From contig JACJYE010000003.1 of assembly GCA_020636255.1 (NCBI GenBank), positions 62,001 to 126,000 of the forward strand: DNA of 64,000 nucleotides, written 5' to 3'. Every line of letters starts with the position of its first letter. Position 1 is the first letter of the stretch. The notes beneath the pieces are model-generated. The model was not told the origin of the DNA and made no database searches. It saw nothing but the letters and a program-made list of their open reading frames with translations. Shown piece by piece: positions 37,225 to 44,699 of the stretch. Made by a program: the position numbers and the translations under genes. This DNA comes from Lewinellaceae bacterium (lineage in GTDB: Bacteria > Bacteroidota > Bacteroidia > Chitinophagales > Saprospiraceae).

Positions 37225-37994
37225 TACAACGCCATGTCGAACCGCCAGCGGTAGCTCCTGGTCAGGGGATGGCTGTTGCCCCAGGTTTGGAACAGTGCGA
37301 TGGCCAGGCGCCGGGGCAGGCCATTTTGATAGGCCTTATCGGAAGTAGTAGCTTCTATCACGGCTTTAATGGCAGCTTCTTCCTGTTTCTGAGCGAGCGC
37401 CTGCCGCGCCTGGCCAAGCAGTTGGCCCACTGTTGAATCGTCGGGCTCCAGGGTTATTAGCTCGGCGATAGTGCGCAGGGCCTGGGCAGGTTCTTCCAGC
37501 TTGTCACCCAGGCGGATGGGCTCCACAAGGGCCAGGGCGCGCTCGGGGCCGCTGAAGATGATTCGCTGTGCCAGGGCCAGGCGCGCTTCGGCGATATCGG
37601 GGTTCTCGGCCACAAAAGCTTCCAGTTCGGAAAGCGCGCCATCGCCGTCGAGGCGGGCGAGGATGGTTTCCAGTCCATCCTTGCGGCCATCGGGCAGGTT
37701 TTCCAACAGCCAGCGTTCGATGGCCGTACGGGGCCAGGCGCCCATGAACTCGGCCACCACCTCTCCCTGATAGAACATCTTCACATTCGGAATGCTGCGT
37801 ATATTGTACTGCTCCGAGAGTTCATAATGTTCTTCTGTGTTAACCTTCACCAGGCTCCATTTGCCGGCCTGCTCGGAAGCCAGGCCTTCGATGGTAGGGC
37901 CCAGCACGCGGCAGGGGCCGCACCAGGGCGCCCAAAAGTCGACGACTACAGGTATTTCAAAGCTTCTCTCGATGACATCCTGCTTGAAATTCAT
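37221..37994 (-). CDS. YbbN-like thioredoxin/co-chaperone
   Basis: The start at 37994 (MNFKQDVIERSFEIPVVV) gives 257 aa; the longer open frame has no thioredoxin sequence. The active site FWAPWCGPC has C25 and C28, followed by the thioredoxin cis-Pro region (IRSIPNVKMF). Residues about 125-257 are helical TPR-like repeats as in YbbN/CnoX, a chaperone-linked thioredoxin that protects substrates for GroEL and DnaK. The stop codon TAG is part of a MITE-like terminal repeat, so the last residues may be altered. Confidence 0.9.
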   Translation of the reverse strand: MNFKQDVIERSFEIPVVVDFWAPWCGPCRVLGPTIEGLASEQAGKWSLVKVNTEEHYELSEQYNIRSIPNVKMFYQGEVVAEFMGAWPRTAIERWLLENLPDGRKDGLETILARLDGDGALSELEAFVAENPDIAEARLALAQRIIFSGPERALALVEPIRLGDKLEEPAQALRTIAELITLEPDDSTVGQLLGQARQALAQKQEEAAIKAVIEATTSDKAYQNGLPRRLAIALFQTWGNSHPLTRSYRWRFDMALY

Positions 37995-38181
37995 ATTGAT
38001 CAGGCTTTCGTTCGTTGCACAAAATAAAGCATCACCCCCTATCCTTCTGCGGCATAAGTCACACAACGATATTGTGGCCCGGCAGGTAGGGGTATATCCC
38101 TTTCTTATACATCTATTAAACAGGTAAAGTTCAGGCGGCCGGGCATACCCTTTCCTGCCGCTCAACAAAAAAAGCCATAAC

Positions 38182-38790
38182 ATGAAAAGCGTATTACTTA
38201 CTGCACTGCTATTTGCCGGCTGGGCGGCCTACGCCCAGCATGAAACCCTTTTCGATGATTTCAGCTCCTTCGGCGCTTTCGGCGGCCCGATCGTGGAGAT
38301 CAGCTCCATCAACGGCGATGTGGGGGCTGATGTCGGTGGCGGTGGCGCACTCGTTCTCGACGACCTCTTCATCGGCGGGTATGGGATGGGCACCAGCTAC
38401 CCGGAGATCACTCTGGAAGAAGAGGTTGGCGGCGAATTGCAGAACGTCGTTTACGACATCCGCTTCAAACACGGAGGCCTCTGGTTCGGCTACACGCCCA
38501 AGCAATCCAAAGTGTGGCACCCCTATGGGAGCCTGAAGGTCGGCTGGGGTAAGGCCAGGCTACTGCGCGAAGACTTCGACATGCCATCGGACCGGATATT
38601 CGTCCTGACGCCCGAAGCCGGCATGGAGGTCAACCTCACCCGCTTTTTTAAGCTGGGTTTCACCGTCGGTTATCGCTGGGTGAATGGCGTCAGCCATTTA
38701 CCCAATCTAAACGACAGCGATTTCAGCAGCCCGGCCGGTACCCTCACCTTCCGCTTCGGTGGGTTCGGCGACGACTGGGATTGGGATTAG
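38182..38790 (+). CDS. Hypothetical outer-membrane-like beta protein
   Basis: A 202-aa protein with a signal peptide (VLLTALLFAGWAAYAQ). Alternating hydrophobic strands (VVYDIRFKHGGLWFGYTP, GSLKVGWGKARL, LGFTVGYRWVNGV, GTLTFRFGGFG) and glycine-rich turns suggest a small beta-barrel or beta-sandwich. It ends in a D/W-rich tail. Family not recognised. It is divergent from the thioredoxin gene. Confidence 0.75.
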   Translation: MKSVLLTALLFAGWAAYAQHETLFDDFSSFGAFGGPIVEISSINGDVGADVGGGGALVLDDLFIGGYGMGTSYPEITLEEEVGGELQNVVYDIRFKHGGLWFGYTPKQSKVWHPYGSLKVGWGKARLLREDFDMPSDRIFVLTPEAGMEVNLTRFFKLGFTVGYRWVNGVSHLPNLNDSDFSSPAGTLTFRFGGFGDDWDWD

Positions 38791-38803
38791 GGCATTGCTG
38801 CTT

Positions 38804-38876
38804 TTTCCCGTTGTTTAAAAATTTATGCTTTAATTTGGGAACCCCAAATGGGCATCGATCTTTAAACAACGGGAAA
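38804..38876. promoter_or_regulatory. Perfect 16-bp inverted repeat around the mscS-like promoter
   Basis: TTTCCCGTTGTTTAAA (38804-38819) and TTTAAACAACGGGAAA (38861-38876) are perfectly complementary. Between them lie TTG, 17 bases and TAATTTGG, a promoter-like pair, and a smaller palindrome TTTGGGAACCCCAAA. The right arm ends five bases before the ATG, where the ribosome binds. Operator, translation-control hairpin or terminator are all possible. Confidence 0.6.
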
Positions 38877-38880
38877 GGCT

Positions 38881-39735
38881 ATGGATTGGAAGCTTAATTA
38901 TCTCCCTTACCTCTATGCACTCATCATCATTCTCTCCACGGTGGTGGTGGGGTTCTTATTCAGCCGCATCTTCAACCGCATTATCCACCGGTCGACGGGC
39001 ATACTCAAGAACGACCCTACCAACTACTATTTTCTAAAACACGCCATCACGGCCCTCATCTACCTGGTGGGGTTCGGGATCGCCATTTTTCAGATCGACG
39101 CGCTCAAAGCGCTGGCCGGGTCGATGCTAGCCGGTGCGGGCATCGTTGCTGTAGTGGTGGGTTTCGCTTCCCAACATGCCCTGAGCAATGTCGTCAGCGG
39201 CGTTTTTCTCATCCTGTTCAAGCCCTATCGCATCAACGACCGGGTGGTCATCAAAGATACCTTGCAGGGAGTGGTGGAAGACATTACGCTGCGCCATACC
39301 GTGATCAGGGACTTCCAGAACCGGCGCATCGTGATCCCCAATTCCGTGATCAGCAACGAGATCATTATCAATGCCGACCTGGAAGATGAACGGGTATGCC
39401 GCTTTATCAATATCGGGGTCAGCTACGACTCCGACCTCCACAAGGCCAAGGCCATCATGCGGGAAGAGGTGCTGAAGCACCCTCTGCGCATCGATAACCG
39501 GACCAGCGAGCAGATCGAGAACGGGGCCGAAGAAGTGCCGGTGCGCGTGCTGGGCTTTGGCGAATCGGCCGTCAACATCCGGGCCTGGGCCTGGGCCGCC
39601 AACCAGGCCGACGGCTTCGTGATGGAATGCGACCTCATGGAGTCCATCAAATATCGCTTCGACGCCGAAGGGGTCGAGATACCTTTCCCCTACCGGACAG
39701 TAGTATTTAAAAACCAGGCGCCTCAACAGCCGTAA
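38881..39735 (+). CDS. Small-conductance mechanosensitive channel, MscS family
   Basis: A 284-aa protein of MscS length with three membrane helices; the third is the pore helix with the Ala/Gly pattern (ALAGSMLAGAGIVAVVVGFASQ). The beta domain (KPYRINDRVVI ... GVVEDITLRHTVIRDFQNRRIVIPNS) and the alpha/beta C-terminal domain follow. MscS channels open under membrane tension to release solutes. The following 98-aa gene starts 5 bp after the stop, indicating co-transcription. Confidence 0.95.
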   Translation: MDWKLNYLPYLYALIIILSTVVVGFLFSRIFNRIIHRSTGILKNDPTNYYFLKHAITALIYLVGFGIAIFQIDALKALAGSMLAGAGIVAVVVGFASQHALSNVVSGVFLILFKPYRINDRVVIKDTLQGVVEDITLRHTVIRDFQNRRIVIPNSVISNEIIINADLEDERVCRFINIGVSYDSDLHKAKAIMREEVLKHPLRIDNRTSEQIENGAEEVPVRVLGFGESAVNIRAWAWAANQADGFVMECDLMESIKYRFDAEGVEIPFPYRTVVFKNQAPQQP

Positions 39736-39740
39736 GCGCC

Positions 39741-40037
39741 ATGTACGGACTGAGGCCACAGCTGCGGCAGCTGCAGCGTAAAGTAGACGATGCCTATCTC
39801 TATTACCATTTTGCGAAGCTGGCCGATGACGAAGCTGTCGCCCAGCAGTTCAGGCAATACTCGGCCATCAGGCGCTCGCAGGCCGAAAGCCTGTTGCTCA
39901 GCCTGAAAAAAATGTATTCGCCGCCGCCGAAAATGCCCCCGCCCTCCTGGCGGGCATGGTTGCTTGTGCGCATTGCCCGCTTACTGGGCGACCGGCTGGC
40001 GCACTGGCTGAGCAGGATACGCCCGCCCGAGGAATAG
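39741..40037 (+). CDS. Hypothetical protein, 98 aa
   Basis: It starts 5 bp after the mscS-like stop codon. The sequence is helical and basic (LRQLQRKVDDAYLYYHFAKLADDEAVAQQF), then proline-rich (SPPPKMPPPSWRAW), then an amphipathic segment (LVRIARLLGDRLAHWL). No signal peptide. Family not recognised; it may be an accessory of the channel. Confidence 0.55.
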   Translation: MYGLRPQLRQLQRKVDDAYLYYHFAKLADDEAVAQQFRQYSAIRRSQAESLLLSLKKMYSPPPKMPPPSWRAWLLVRIARLLGDRLAHWLSRIRPPEE

Positions 40038-40153
40038 TAGTGTTCAAAAAATAAATTGCCGCTGTCGATGGGAGGGTTCGGCACATTCGCCGTGTAACGT
40101 GCATCGCATTGCGCGCGATTTCGTAACTTCATCGCAACAAGGCAAATACACCT

Positions 40154-40978
40154 ATGCAACGCTGGACGGAGATACTGTTATACTTTGGCGGAGGCTACCT
40201 GGCCCTTTGCGCCCTGTTCTATTTCCTGCAGCACTATTTCTTTTTTCGCCCCGAGATACTACCCCGGGCCTTCGAATACAAATACCCATTCCCGTTCACG
40301 GAAGTGGATTTTGAGATGGAAGACGGGGGGTACATCAACGGCATCCATTTCCGCGTTCCCAATGCCAAGGGGGTCGTTTTTTACCTTAAGGGCAATTCGC
40401 GCAGTATCAAGGGCTGGGGGAAATTTGCCAAGGATTTTCTGGGCAAGGGGTACGATTTTTTCATGATCGACTACCGAGGTTTCGGCAAGAGCAAGGGCAG
40501 GCGCACCGAATCGACCCTCTATAATGATGCGCAGACCGTGTACAAATGGCTGAGCAGCCAATACCGGGAGGGCCAGATCGTGGTCTATGGCCGGTCGATG
40601 GGCAGCGGCATCGCCACCAGGATAGCCTCCTGGAACAAGCCCCGCATGCTCGTCCTCGACTCGCCCTACTACAGCTTCCTGCGCCAGGTGCGGCAGTACG
40701 GTTTCTGGCTGCCTCTGAAATGGTTGCTGCGCTACAAGATCCGCAGCGACCAGTTCATCAAAAAAGTCGACTGCCCCGTATTCGTCCTGCACGGCACGCG
40801 CGACCGGCTCATCCCCTTCCGGCAGGGCCGCATGCTGGCCGCAGCGGCCCCGCACGGACAGCTGGTACCCATAGAAGGCGGCGGGCATAACAATCTCCCG
40901 GAGTTCCCCGAATACCACGAGCATCTTTACGATATTCTGCACGATGAGGCGCGATATCAGAGCTTGATGGTGGCGTAG
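40154..40978 (+). CDS. Alpha/beta hydrolase with N-terminal membrane anchor
   Basis: A 274-aa protein with one N-terminal membrane helix (ILLYFGGGYLALCALFYFL). The nucleophile elbow is GRSMGSG, with D in HGTRDRLIP and H in GGGHNNLP forming the catalytic triad. The layout resembles the BEM46/ABHD-type serine hydrolases, esterases or thioesterases attached to membrane. Substrate unknown. Confidence 0.9.
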   Translation: MQRWTEILLYFGGGYLALCALFYFLQHYFFFRPEILPRAFEYKYPFPFTEVDFEMEDGGYINGIHFRVPNAKGVVFYLKGNSRSIKGWGKFAKDFLGKGYDFFMIDYRGFGKSKGRRTESTLYNDAQTVYKWLSSQYREGQIVVYGRSMGSGIATRIASWNKPRMLVLDSPYYSFLRQVRQYGFWLPLKWLLRYKIRSDQFIKKVDCPVFVLHGTRDRLIPFRQGRMLAAAAPHGQLVPIEGGGHNNLPEFPEYHEHLYDILHDEARYQSLMVA

Positions 40979-40984
40979 TGTGTT

Positions 40985-41787
40985 TCTCCCAGGGCGTTGC
41001 CCTGGGGATAGATATTTGCCCCTTTGGGGCGGAGTTGCAAAGGAGCGTCTCTCAGAGTGTTGCCCTGGGGATAGATATGTTGCCCCTTTGGGGCGGAGTT
41101 GCAAAGGAGCGTCTCTCAGAGTGTTGCCCTGGGGATAGATATGTTGCCCCTTTGGGGCGGAGTAGCAGAGGAGCGTCTCTCAGAGCGTTGCCCTGGGGAT
41201 AGATATGTTGCCCCTTTGGGGCGGAGTTGCAAAGGAGCGTCTCTCAGAGCGTTGCCCTGGGGATAGATATGTTGCCCCTTTGGGGCGGAGTTGCAAAGGA
41301 GCGTCTCTCAGAGCGTTGCCCTGGGGATAGATATTTTGCCCCTTTGGGGCGGAGTAGCAGAGGAGCGTCTCTCAGGGCGTTGCCCTGGGGATAGATATGT
41401 TGCCCCTTTGGGGCGGAGTAGCAGAGGAGCGTCTCTCAGGGCGTTGCCCTGGGGATAGATATGTTGCCCCTTTGGGGCGGAGTTGCAGAGGAGCGTCTCC
41501 AGGTGTTGCCCTGGGATAGATATTTTGCCCTTGGGGCGGGTAGCAAGGGCGTCTCTCAGGGCGTTGCCCTGGGGATAGATATGTTGCGGGGCGGGTTCAA
41601 GGCGTCTCAGGTGTTGCCGATAGATATTGCCCTTTGGGGCGGAGCTCTCAGGCGTTGCAAAGGAGCGTCTCTCAGAGCGTTGCCCGGGGGATAGATATGT
41701 TGCCCCTTTGGGGCGGAGTTGCAAAGGAGCGTCTCTCAGAGCGTTGCCCTGGGGATAGATATTTTGCCCCTTTGGGGCGGAGTTGCC
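40985..41787. repeat. Tandem array of a 64-bp unit (13 units)
   Basis: GTTGCC unit starts are at 40996, 41059, 41123, 41187, 41251, 41315, 41379, 41443, 41505, 41563, 41613, 41679 and 41743, so the period is 64 in most of the array. Each unit has two small palindromes, AGGGCGTTGCCCT-like and GCCCCTTTGGGGC. Units at about 41500-41680 are shortened by many small deletions. Open frames run through it, but the period is not a multiple of three and they are not genes. It fills the gap between the hydrolase and the reductase genes. Confidence 0.95.
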
Positions 41788-41820
41788 TTACGGCATTTAG
41801 ACCTTTAGACCTTAAATACC

Positions 41821-42807
41821 ATGACCTACCGCAAGCTTGGAAAAACCGGATTCGAGATCTCGGAGATCAGCCTGGGCGCCTGGCAGTTGGGCGGCAAATG
41901 GGGCTCGGCGTTCGACCATAGCAATGCCGAACGCATTCTAGATGCCGCCATTGGCCAGGGCGTGAATTTTATCGACACCGCAGACGTTTACAGTGACGGA
42001 GAAAGCGAAGCTGCCGTCGGGCGGGCAGTGCGCGCCTATCCCGGGCGCATCTACGTGGCCACCAAGTGCGGGCGGCGGCTGAACCCGCACAGGAACGAAA
42101 GCTATACGCCCCGCGCGTTGCGCAGTTTCGTGGAAGACAGCCTGCGCAACATGCGCATGGAAGCGCTCGACCTCGTTCAGCTGCACTGCCCACCCTGGGA
42201 AGTGTACTACCGCCCCGAGATCTTCGGCCTGTTCGACAGGCTGAAAGAGGAGGGCAAGATCCTCAACATGGGCGTAAGTGTTGAAAAGGTGGAAGAAGCG
42301 CTGAAGGCCATCCAATACCCGAACGTGGCCACGGTACAGATCATCTTCAACATGTTCCGCCACCGGCCTGCGGAGCTGTTTTTCCAGGAGGCCCGAAAAA
42401 AAGGGGTCGGTATCATCGCAAGGGTGCCCCTTGCCAGCGGGCTGCTGACGGGCACCTACAGCAAGCATACCCATTTCCATCCTGGCGACCATCGCCACGA
42501 CAACCGCCAGGGCGAGCAGTTCGACAAAGGAGAGACCTTCTCCGGCGTCGACTACGATACCGGGCTGAAAGCGGTGGAAGCGCTGAAGAAACTGTTCGCC
42601 GGCAAGGAGAGCCTGGCGGCCCAGGCCCTGCGCTGGGTGCTCATGTTCGACGCCGTCAGCACCGTCATCCCCGGCGCTTCGCGCCCCGAGCAGGTAGCCC
42701 TCAACCTCGCCGCCGGCATGCTGTCGCCCCTGACGGAAGCAGAAATGCAGGGCGTACAGGCGGTTTATGAGCGCTATATCCGGGAGCCGGTGCATCAGTT
42801 GTGGTGA
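41821..42807 (+). CDS. Aldo/keto reductase
   Basis: A 328-aa cytoplasmic (beta/alpha)8 barrel of family length. The catalytic tetrad is visible: D and Y in FIDTADVYSDG, K in YVATKCGRR and H in LVQLHCPPW. NADPH-binding features lie near the end (STVIPGASRPEQVALN). It reduces carbonyls with NADPH; the physiological substrate is unknown. It starts directly after the tandem array. Confidence 0.95.
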   Translation: MTYRKLGKTGFEISEISLGAWQLGGKWGSAFDHSNAERILDAAIGQGVNFIDTADVYSDGESEAAVGRAVRAYPGRIYVATKCGRRLNPHRNESYTPRALRSFVEDSLRNMRMEALDLVQLHCPPWEVYYRPEIFGLFDRLKEEGKILNMGVSVEKVEEALKAIQYPNVATVQIIFNMFRHRPAELFFQEARKKGVGIIARVPLASGLLTGTYSKHTHFHPGDHRHDNRQGEQFDKGETFSGVDYDTGLKAVEALKKLFAGKESLAAQALRWVLMFDAVSTVIPGASRPEQVALNLAAGMLSPLTEAEMQGVQAVYERYIREPVHQLW

Positions 42808-42875
42808 GCGGGAGATTGGGAGACGGGGTGATGGGGTGAAGAGGTGAACCCCGATATTTTTTTTGCCCGGAACTT

Positions 42876-42904
42876 TTGCAAAAGTGATTTTCGTTATATC
42901 TTTG
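42876..42904 (+). promoter_or_regulatory. Promoter of tRNA-Gln
   Basis: TTG at 42876-42878 (in AACTTTTGC), 18 bases, then TATCTTTG at 42897-42904, an excellent TAnnTTTG match. Transcription would start about 50 bases before the tRNA. Confidence 0.8.
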
Positions 42905-42961
42905 CAATCGCATCTGAAAAATGGTGCGTTACTTCGCACAGGAGGTAATATGACACGGGTT

Positions 42962-43032
42962 AGACCCATGGTGTAATGGTAGCACTCCGGATTTTGGTTC
43001 CGTCAGTCTAGGTTCGAGTCCTAGTGGGTCTA
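42962..43032 (+). tRNA. tRNA-Gln (anticodon TTG)
   Basis: The cloverleaf folds by eye: acceptor AGACCCA with TGGGTCT, D arm GTGT/GCAC, anticodon stem CCGGA/TCCGT (one weak pair), loop TTTTGGT with anticodon TTG, and T arm CTAGG-TTCGAGT-CCTAG. No CCA is encoded. Its last 13 bases start the 15-bp direct repeat also found at 43989-44003. Confidence 0.95.
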
Positions 43033-43034
43033 CA
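43020..43034. repeat. Putative attachment site, left copy
   Basis: CCTAGTGGGTCTACA covers the 3' end of tRNA-Gln and is repeated exactly at 43989-44003. Confidence 0.75.
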
Positions 43035-43042
43035 AAATCCTT

Positions 43043-43080
43043 AAAGCCTTGTAAATCAGCGATTTGCAAGGCTTTTTCTT
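43043..43080 (+). terminator. Terminator after tRNA-Gln
   Basis: AAAGCCTTGTAAATC (43043-43057) pairs with GATTTGCAAGGCTTT (43061-43075), one mismatch, followed by a T-rich run. Confidence 0.8.
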
Positions 43081-43284
43081 TTTGGCATAAAAATCACACC
43101 TGCCTGTTAATCAGCAACTTATAATCTCCCCTCTTTACCTGTATCACAAGTGCTGCTCTGTTTTTTTGTACCGATCATTCGCAGGAGCTACCCGGCCAAG
43201 GCGCCAGACAAACTGCCTCCTTGCTCGCAGCTCCACCAGGAACTTGTAGGATCGTTGAAATGTTCTTACCTTGGATCAAACACA

Positions 43285-43518
43285 ATGTCCATGAAGCATC
43301 TCACCAGAATAACTTTCGATCCCACTGTAATGGGCGGCAAGCCCTGTATCCGGGGCCTGCGCGTTACCGTCGGAATGGTCGTCGGATTAGTCGCTTCTGG
43401 TTATTCGAAAGAAGAAATCCTCAAAGCCTATCCATACCTTGAAGCGGAAGATATAAAGGAAGCTTTGGCATACGCTGCTTGGCGGGCTGAAGAAATCGAA
43501 ATCCCCTTCGCTGCCTGA
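43285..43518 (+). CDS. DUF433 family antitoxin
   Basis: The start at 43285 (or the ATG two codons on) gives 77 aa. It shows the DUF433 pattern RITFDPTVMGGKPCIRGLRVTV followed by LVASGYSKEEILKAYPYLEAEDIKEALAYAAW, a helix-turn-helix-like domain. In this family it is the antitoxin for a DUF5615 PIN-like toxin. Its stop codon overlaps the next start (TGATGA), giving translational coupling. A TACCTTGG element about 16 bases upstream may be the promoter. Confidence 0.88.
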   Translation: MSMKHLTRITFDPTVMGGKPCIRGLRVTVGMVVGLVASGYSKEEILKAYPYLEAEDIKEALAYAAWRAEEIEIPFAA

Positions 43519-43883
43519 TGAAGATCCTGATCGATATGAACCTTACGCCTCTGTGGGTTGAGTACTTTAAGAGCGGAGGGATCGAAGCAGTTCATTGGTC
43601 TGAAATTGGCGACCCTAAAGCTCCCGATAATGACTTGTTCCAATGGGCAAAAGACAATGGCTATTTCGTTTTCACGCATGACCTTGACTTCGGCGCCATT
43701 CTTGCCGCTACAAAAGCTGACGCTCCAAGCGTTATTCAAGTCCGCACCCAAGACACTATGCCCCAATCTTTGGGCAAAAGAGTAATTGGCATTATTAATG
43801 AGTACGAGCAAACCCTTGAGAAGGGCGCTTTGCTTACCATAGATGAAATCAAGTCGAGGATCAGGATATTACCTATTGAATAA
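43518..43883 (+). CDS. DUF5615 PIN-like toxin
   Basis: A 121-aa protein beginning MKILIDMNLTPLWVEYF, with the PIN-like acidic residues D6 and the FTHDLDFGAI motif typical of DUF5615/Mut7-C-like nucleases. Predicted RNase toxin paired with the DUF433 protein. The pair is the only cargo of the roughly 970-bp segment bounded by copies of the tRNA-Gln 3' end. Confidence 0.88.
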   Translation: MKILIDMNLTPLWVEYFKSGGIEAVHWSEIGDPKAPDNDLFQWAKDNGYFVFTHDLDFGAILAATKADAPSVIQVRTQDTMPQSLGKRVIGIINEYEQTLEKGALLTIDEIKSRIRILPIE

Positions 43884-43988
43884 ATCACTTGCCTGGATAA
43901 CAGGAATTGGCCCCTTTTTTTGTACCCATTCCTGTACCGCCCCAAAAAGAACCCCGCAACTCCCTGATAATCAACCCCTATTTCTAAA

Positions 43989-44003
43989 CCTAGTGGGTCT
44001 ACA
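43989..44003. repeat. Putative attachment site, right copy
   Basis: Exact 15-base copy (CCTAGTGGGTCTACA) of the tRNA-Gln 3' end, 969 bp from the tRNA copy. The intervening sequence just before it (TTTTTTTGTACCC and GATAATCAACCCC) resembles arm-site-rich sequence near integrase sites, which is an impression only. Confidence 0.75.
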
Positions 44004-44011
44004 CTTCTTCA

Positions 44012-44056
44012 ACACGAAACCCTGAGCCGCGCATGCGCTCAGGGTTTCGTGTTTTT
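44012..44056 (+). terminator. Perfect hairpin terminator after right attachment copy
   Basis: ACACGAAACCCTGAGC (44012-44027) pairs perfectly with GCTCAGGGTTTCGTGT (44037-44052), followed by TTTT. It may be the original tRNA-Gln terminator displaced by the insertion. Confidence 0.8.
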
Positions 44057-44118
44057 AGCCCTAGGCCAATGCGGTGCTTCTACCCAGGAACTTTTGAAAT
44101 CACCCTAATGTTCCTAAC

Positions 44119-44288
44119 TTTAGAGCTTGTTTGGAGGCCGGATTTGATTGCGAAAAGTGTCAATTTTTTGGTGAGGTGAGGCGTTTTTCGAAGGGCGTAC
44201 CCAGAGGTACGGCCAAGAAAAAGAACGAAGCATCACCGAAAAAGTGGCCTTTTTTAGCTCAAAGGCTGGCCTCCAAACAAGCTCTAAA
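44119..44288. mobile_element. MITE-like element, longest copy (170 bp, perfect 21-bp TIRs)
   Basis: TTTAGAGCTTGTTTGGAGGCC (21 bp; positions 44119-44139) has an exact inverted copy at 44268-44288. The interior holds no gene, but its right half matches the 37.1-kb copy in the other orientation. No target-site duplication was evident. It is probably moved by a transposase or related enzyme encoded elsewhere. Confidence 0.85.
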
Positions 44289-44336
44289 GCAAAGAGATGC
44301 TAAAGAAGCGTGGCGGAAATAGTCTAGCCCAGCAAC

Positions 44337-44432
44337 ACCATAAAAGTAGAACTGCTCAGCGATAAAGCCCTGGCTCTGCTAGAGCAATTGGAGCAGTTGA
44401 ATATTTTGCGCCTGATCAAAGCTGATACATAA
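44337..44432 (+). pseudogene. Antitoxin remnant (VapB-like)
   Basis: The frame reads TIKVELLSDKALALLEQLEQ, then NILRLIKADT and a stop, resembling the middle of small Bacteroidota antitoxins of type II modules. No start codon or N-terminus is present. Confidence 0.5.
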
Positions 44433-44448
44433 CGGCCCTGCTGCTGAA

Positions 44449-44577
44449 ATGCAAATCCTTGAAGCATTTATTGCATCCTGCAGTGTGCTTCCCCTTTCCG
44501 ACGCTGTAGTTCAAAAAACAATTGAATTACGCAAAGCGTACAAAATTGCCAGCCTTGCCCCTGATATCCGGTGTTAA
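44449..44577 (+). pseudogene. PIN-domain toxin remnant (VapC-like)
   Basis: MQILEAFIASCSVLPLSDAV followed by VQKTIELRKAYKI resembles the region just before the last acidic motif of VapC PIN domains (normally followed by LPDAIIAATAL). The frame then breaks into unrelated sequence. Together with the preceding remnant it looks like a decayed VapBC pair. Confidence 0.5.
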
Positions 44578-44699
44578 GGTGTAGCCCTTTCCGTCGTGCC
44601 CGTTCCATGAATTGGCGCAGGTGGTGGCGATGCGTTTGCCCAATTCGGCAAAGTCGGGTGTGTATCGGATCCTGGCCGAATGCTGAGGCTTTTCATATT

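Noticed and set aside
40978..41724. Open frames inside the 64-bp tandem array
   Set aside because: Translations are the same repeated peptide shifted between frames; the period is not a multiple of three.
40985..41787. CRISPR array
   Set aside because: There are no unique spacers, the whole unit is repeated, and no cas genes are nearby.
44131..44322. 63-aa frame inside the 170-bp element
   Set aside because: The element is a non-coding repeat; other copies do not keep the frame.
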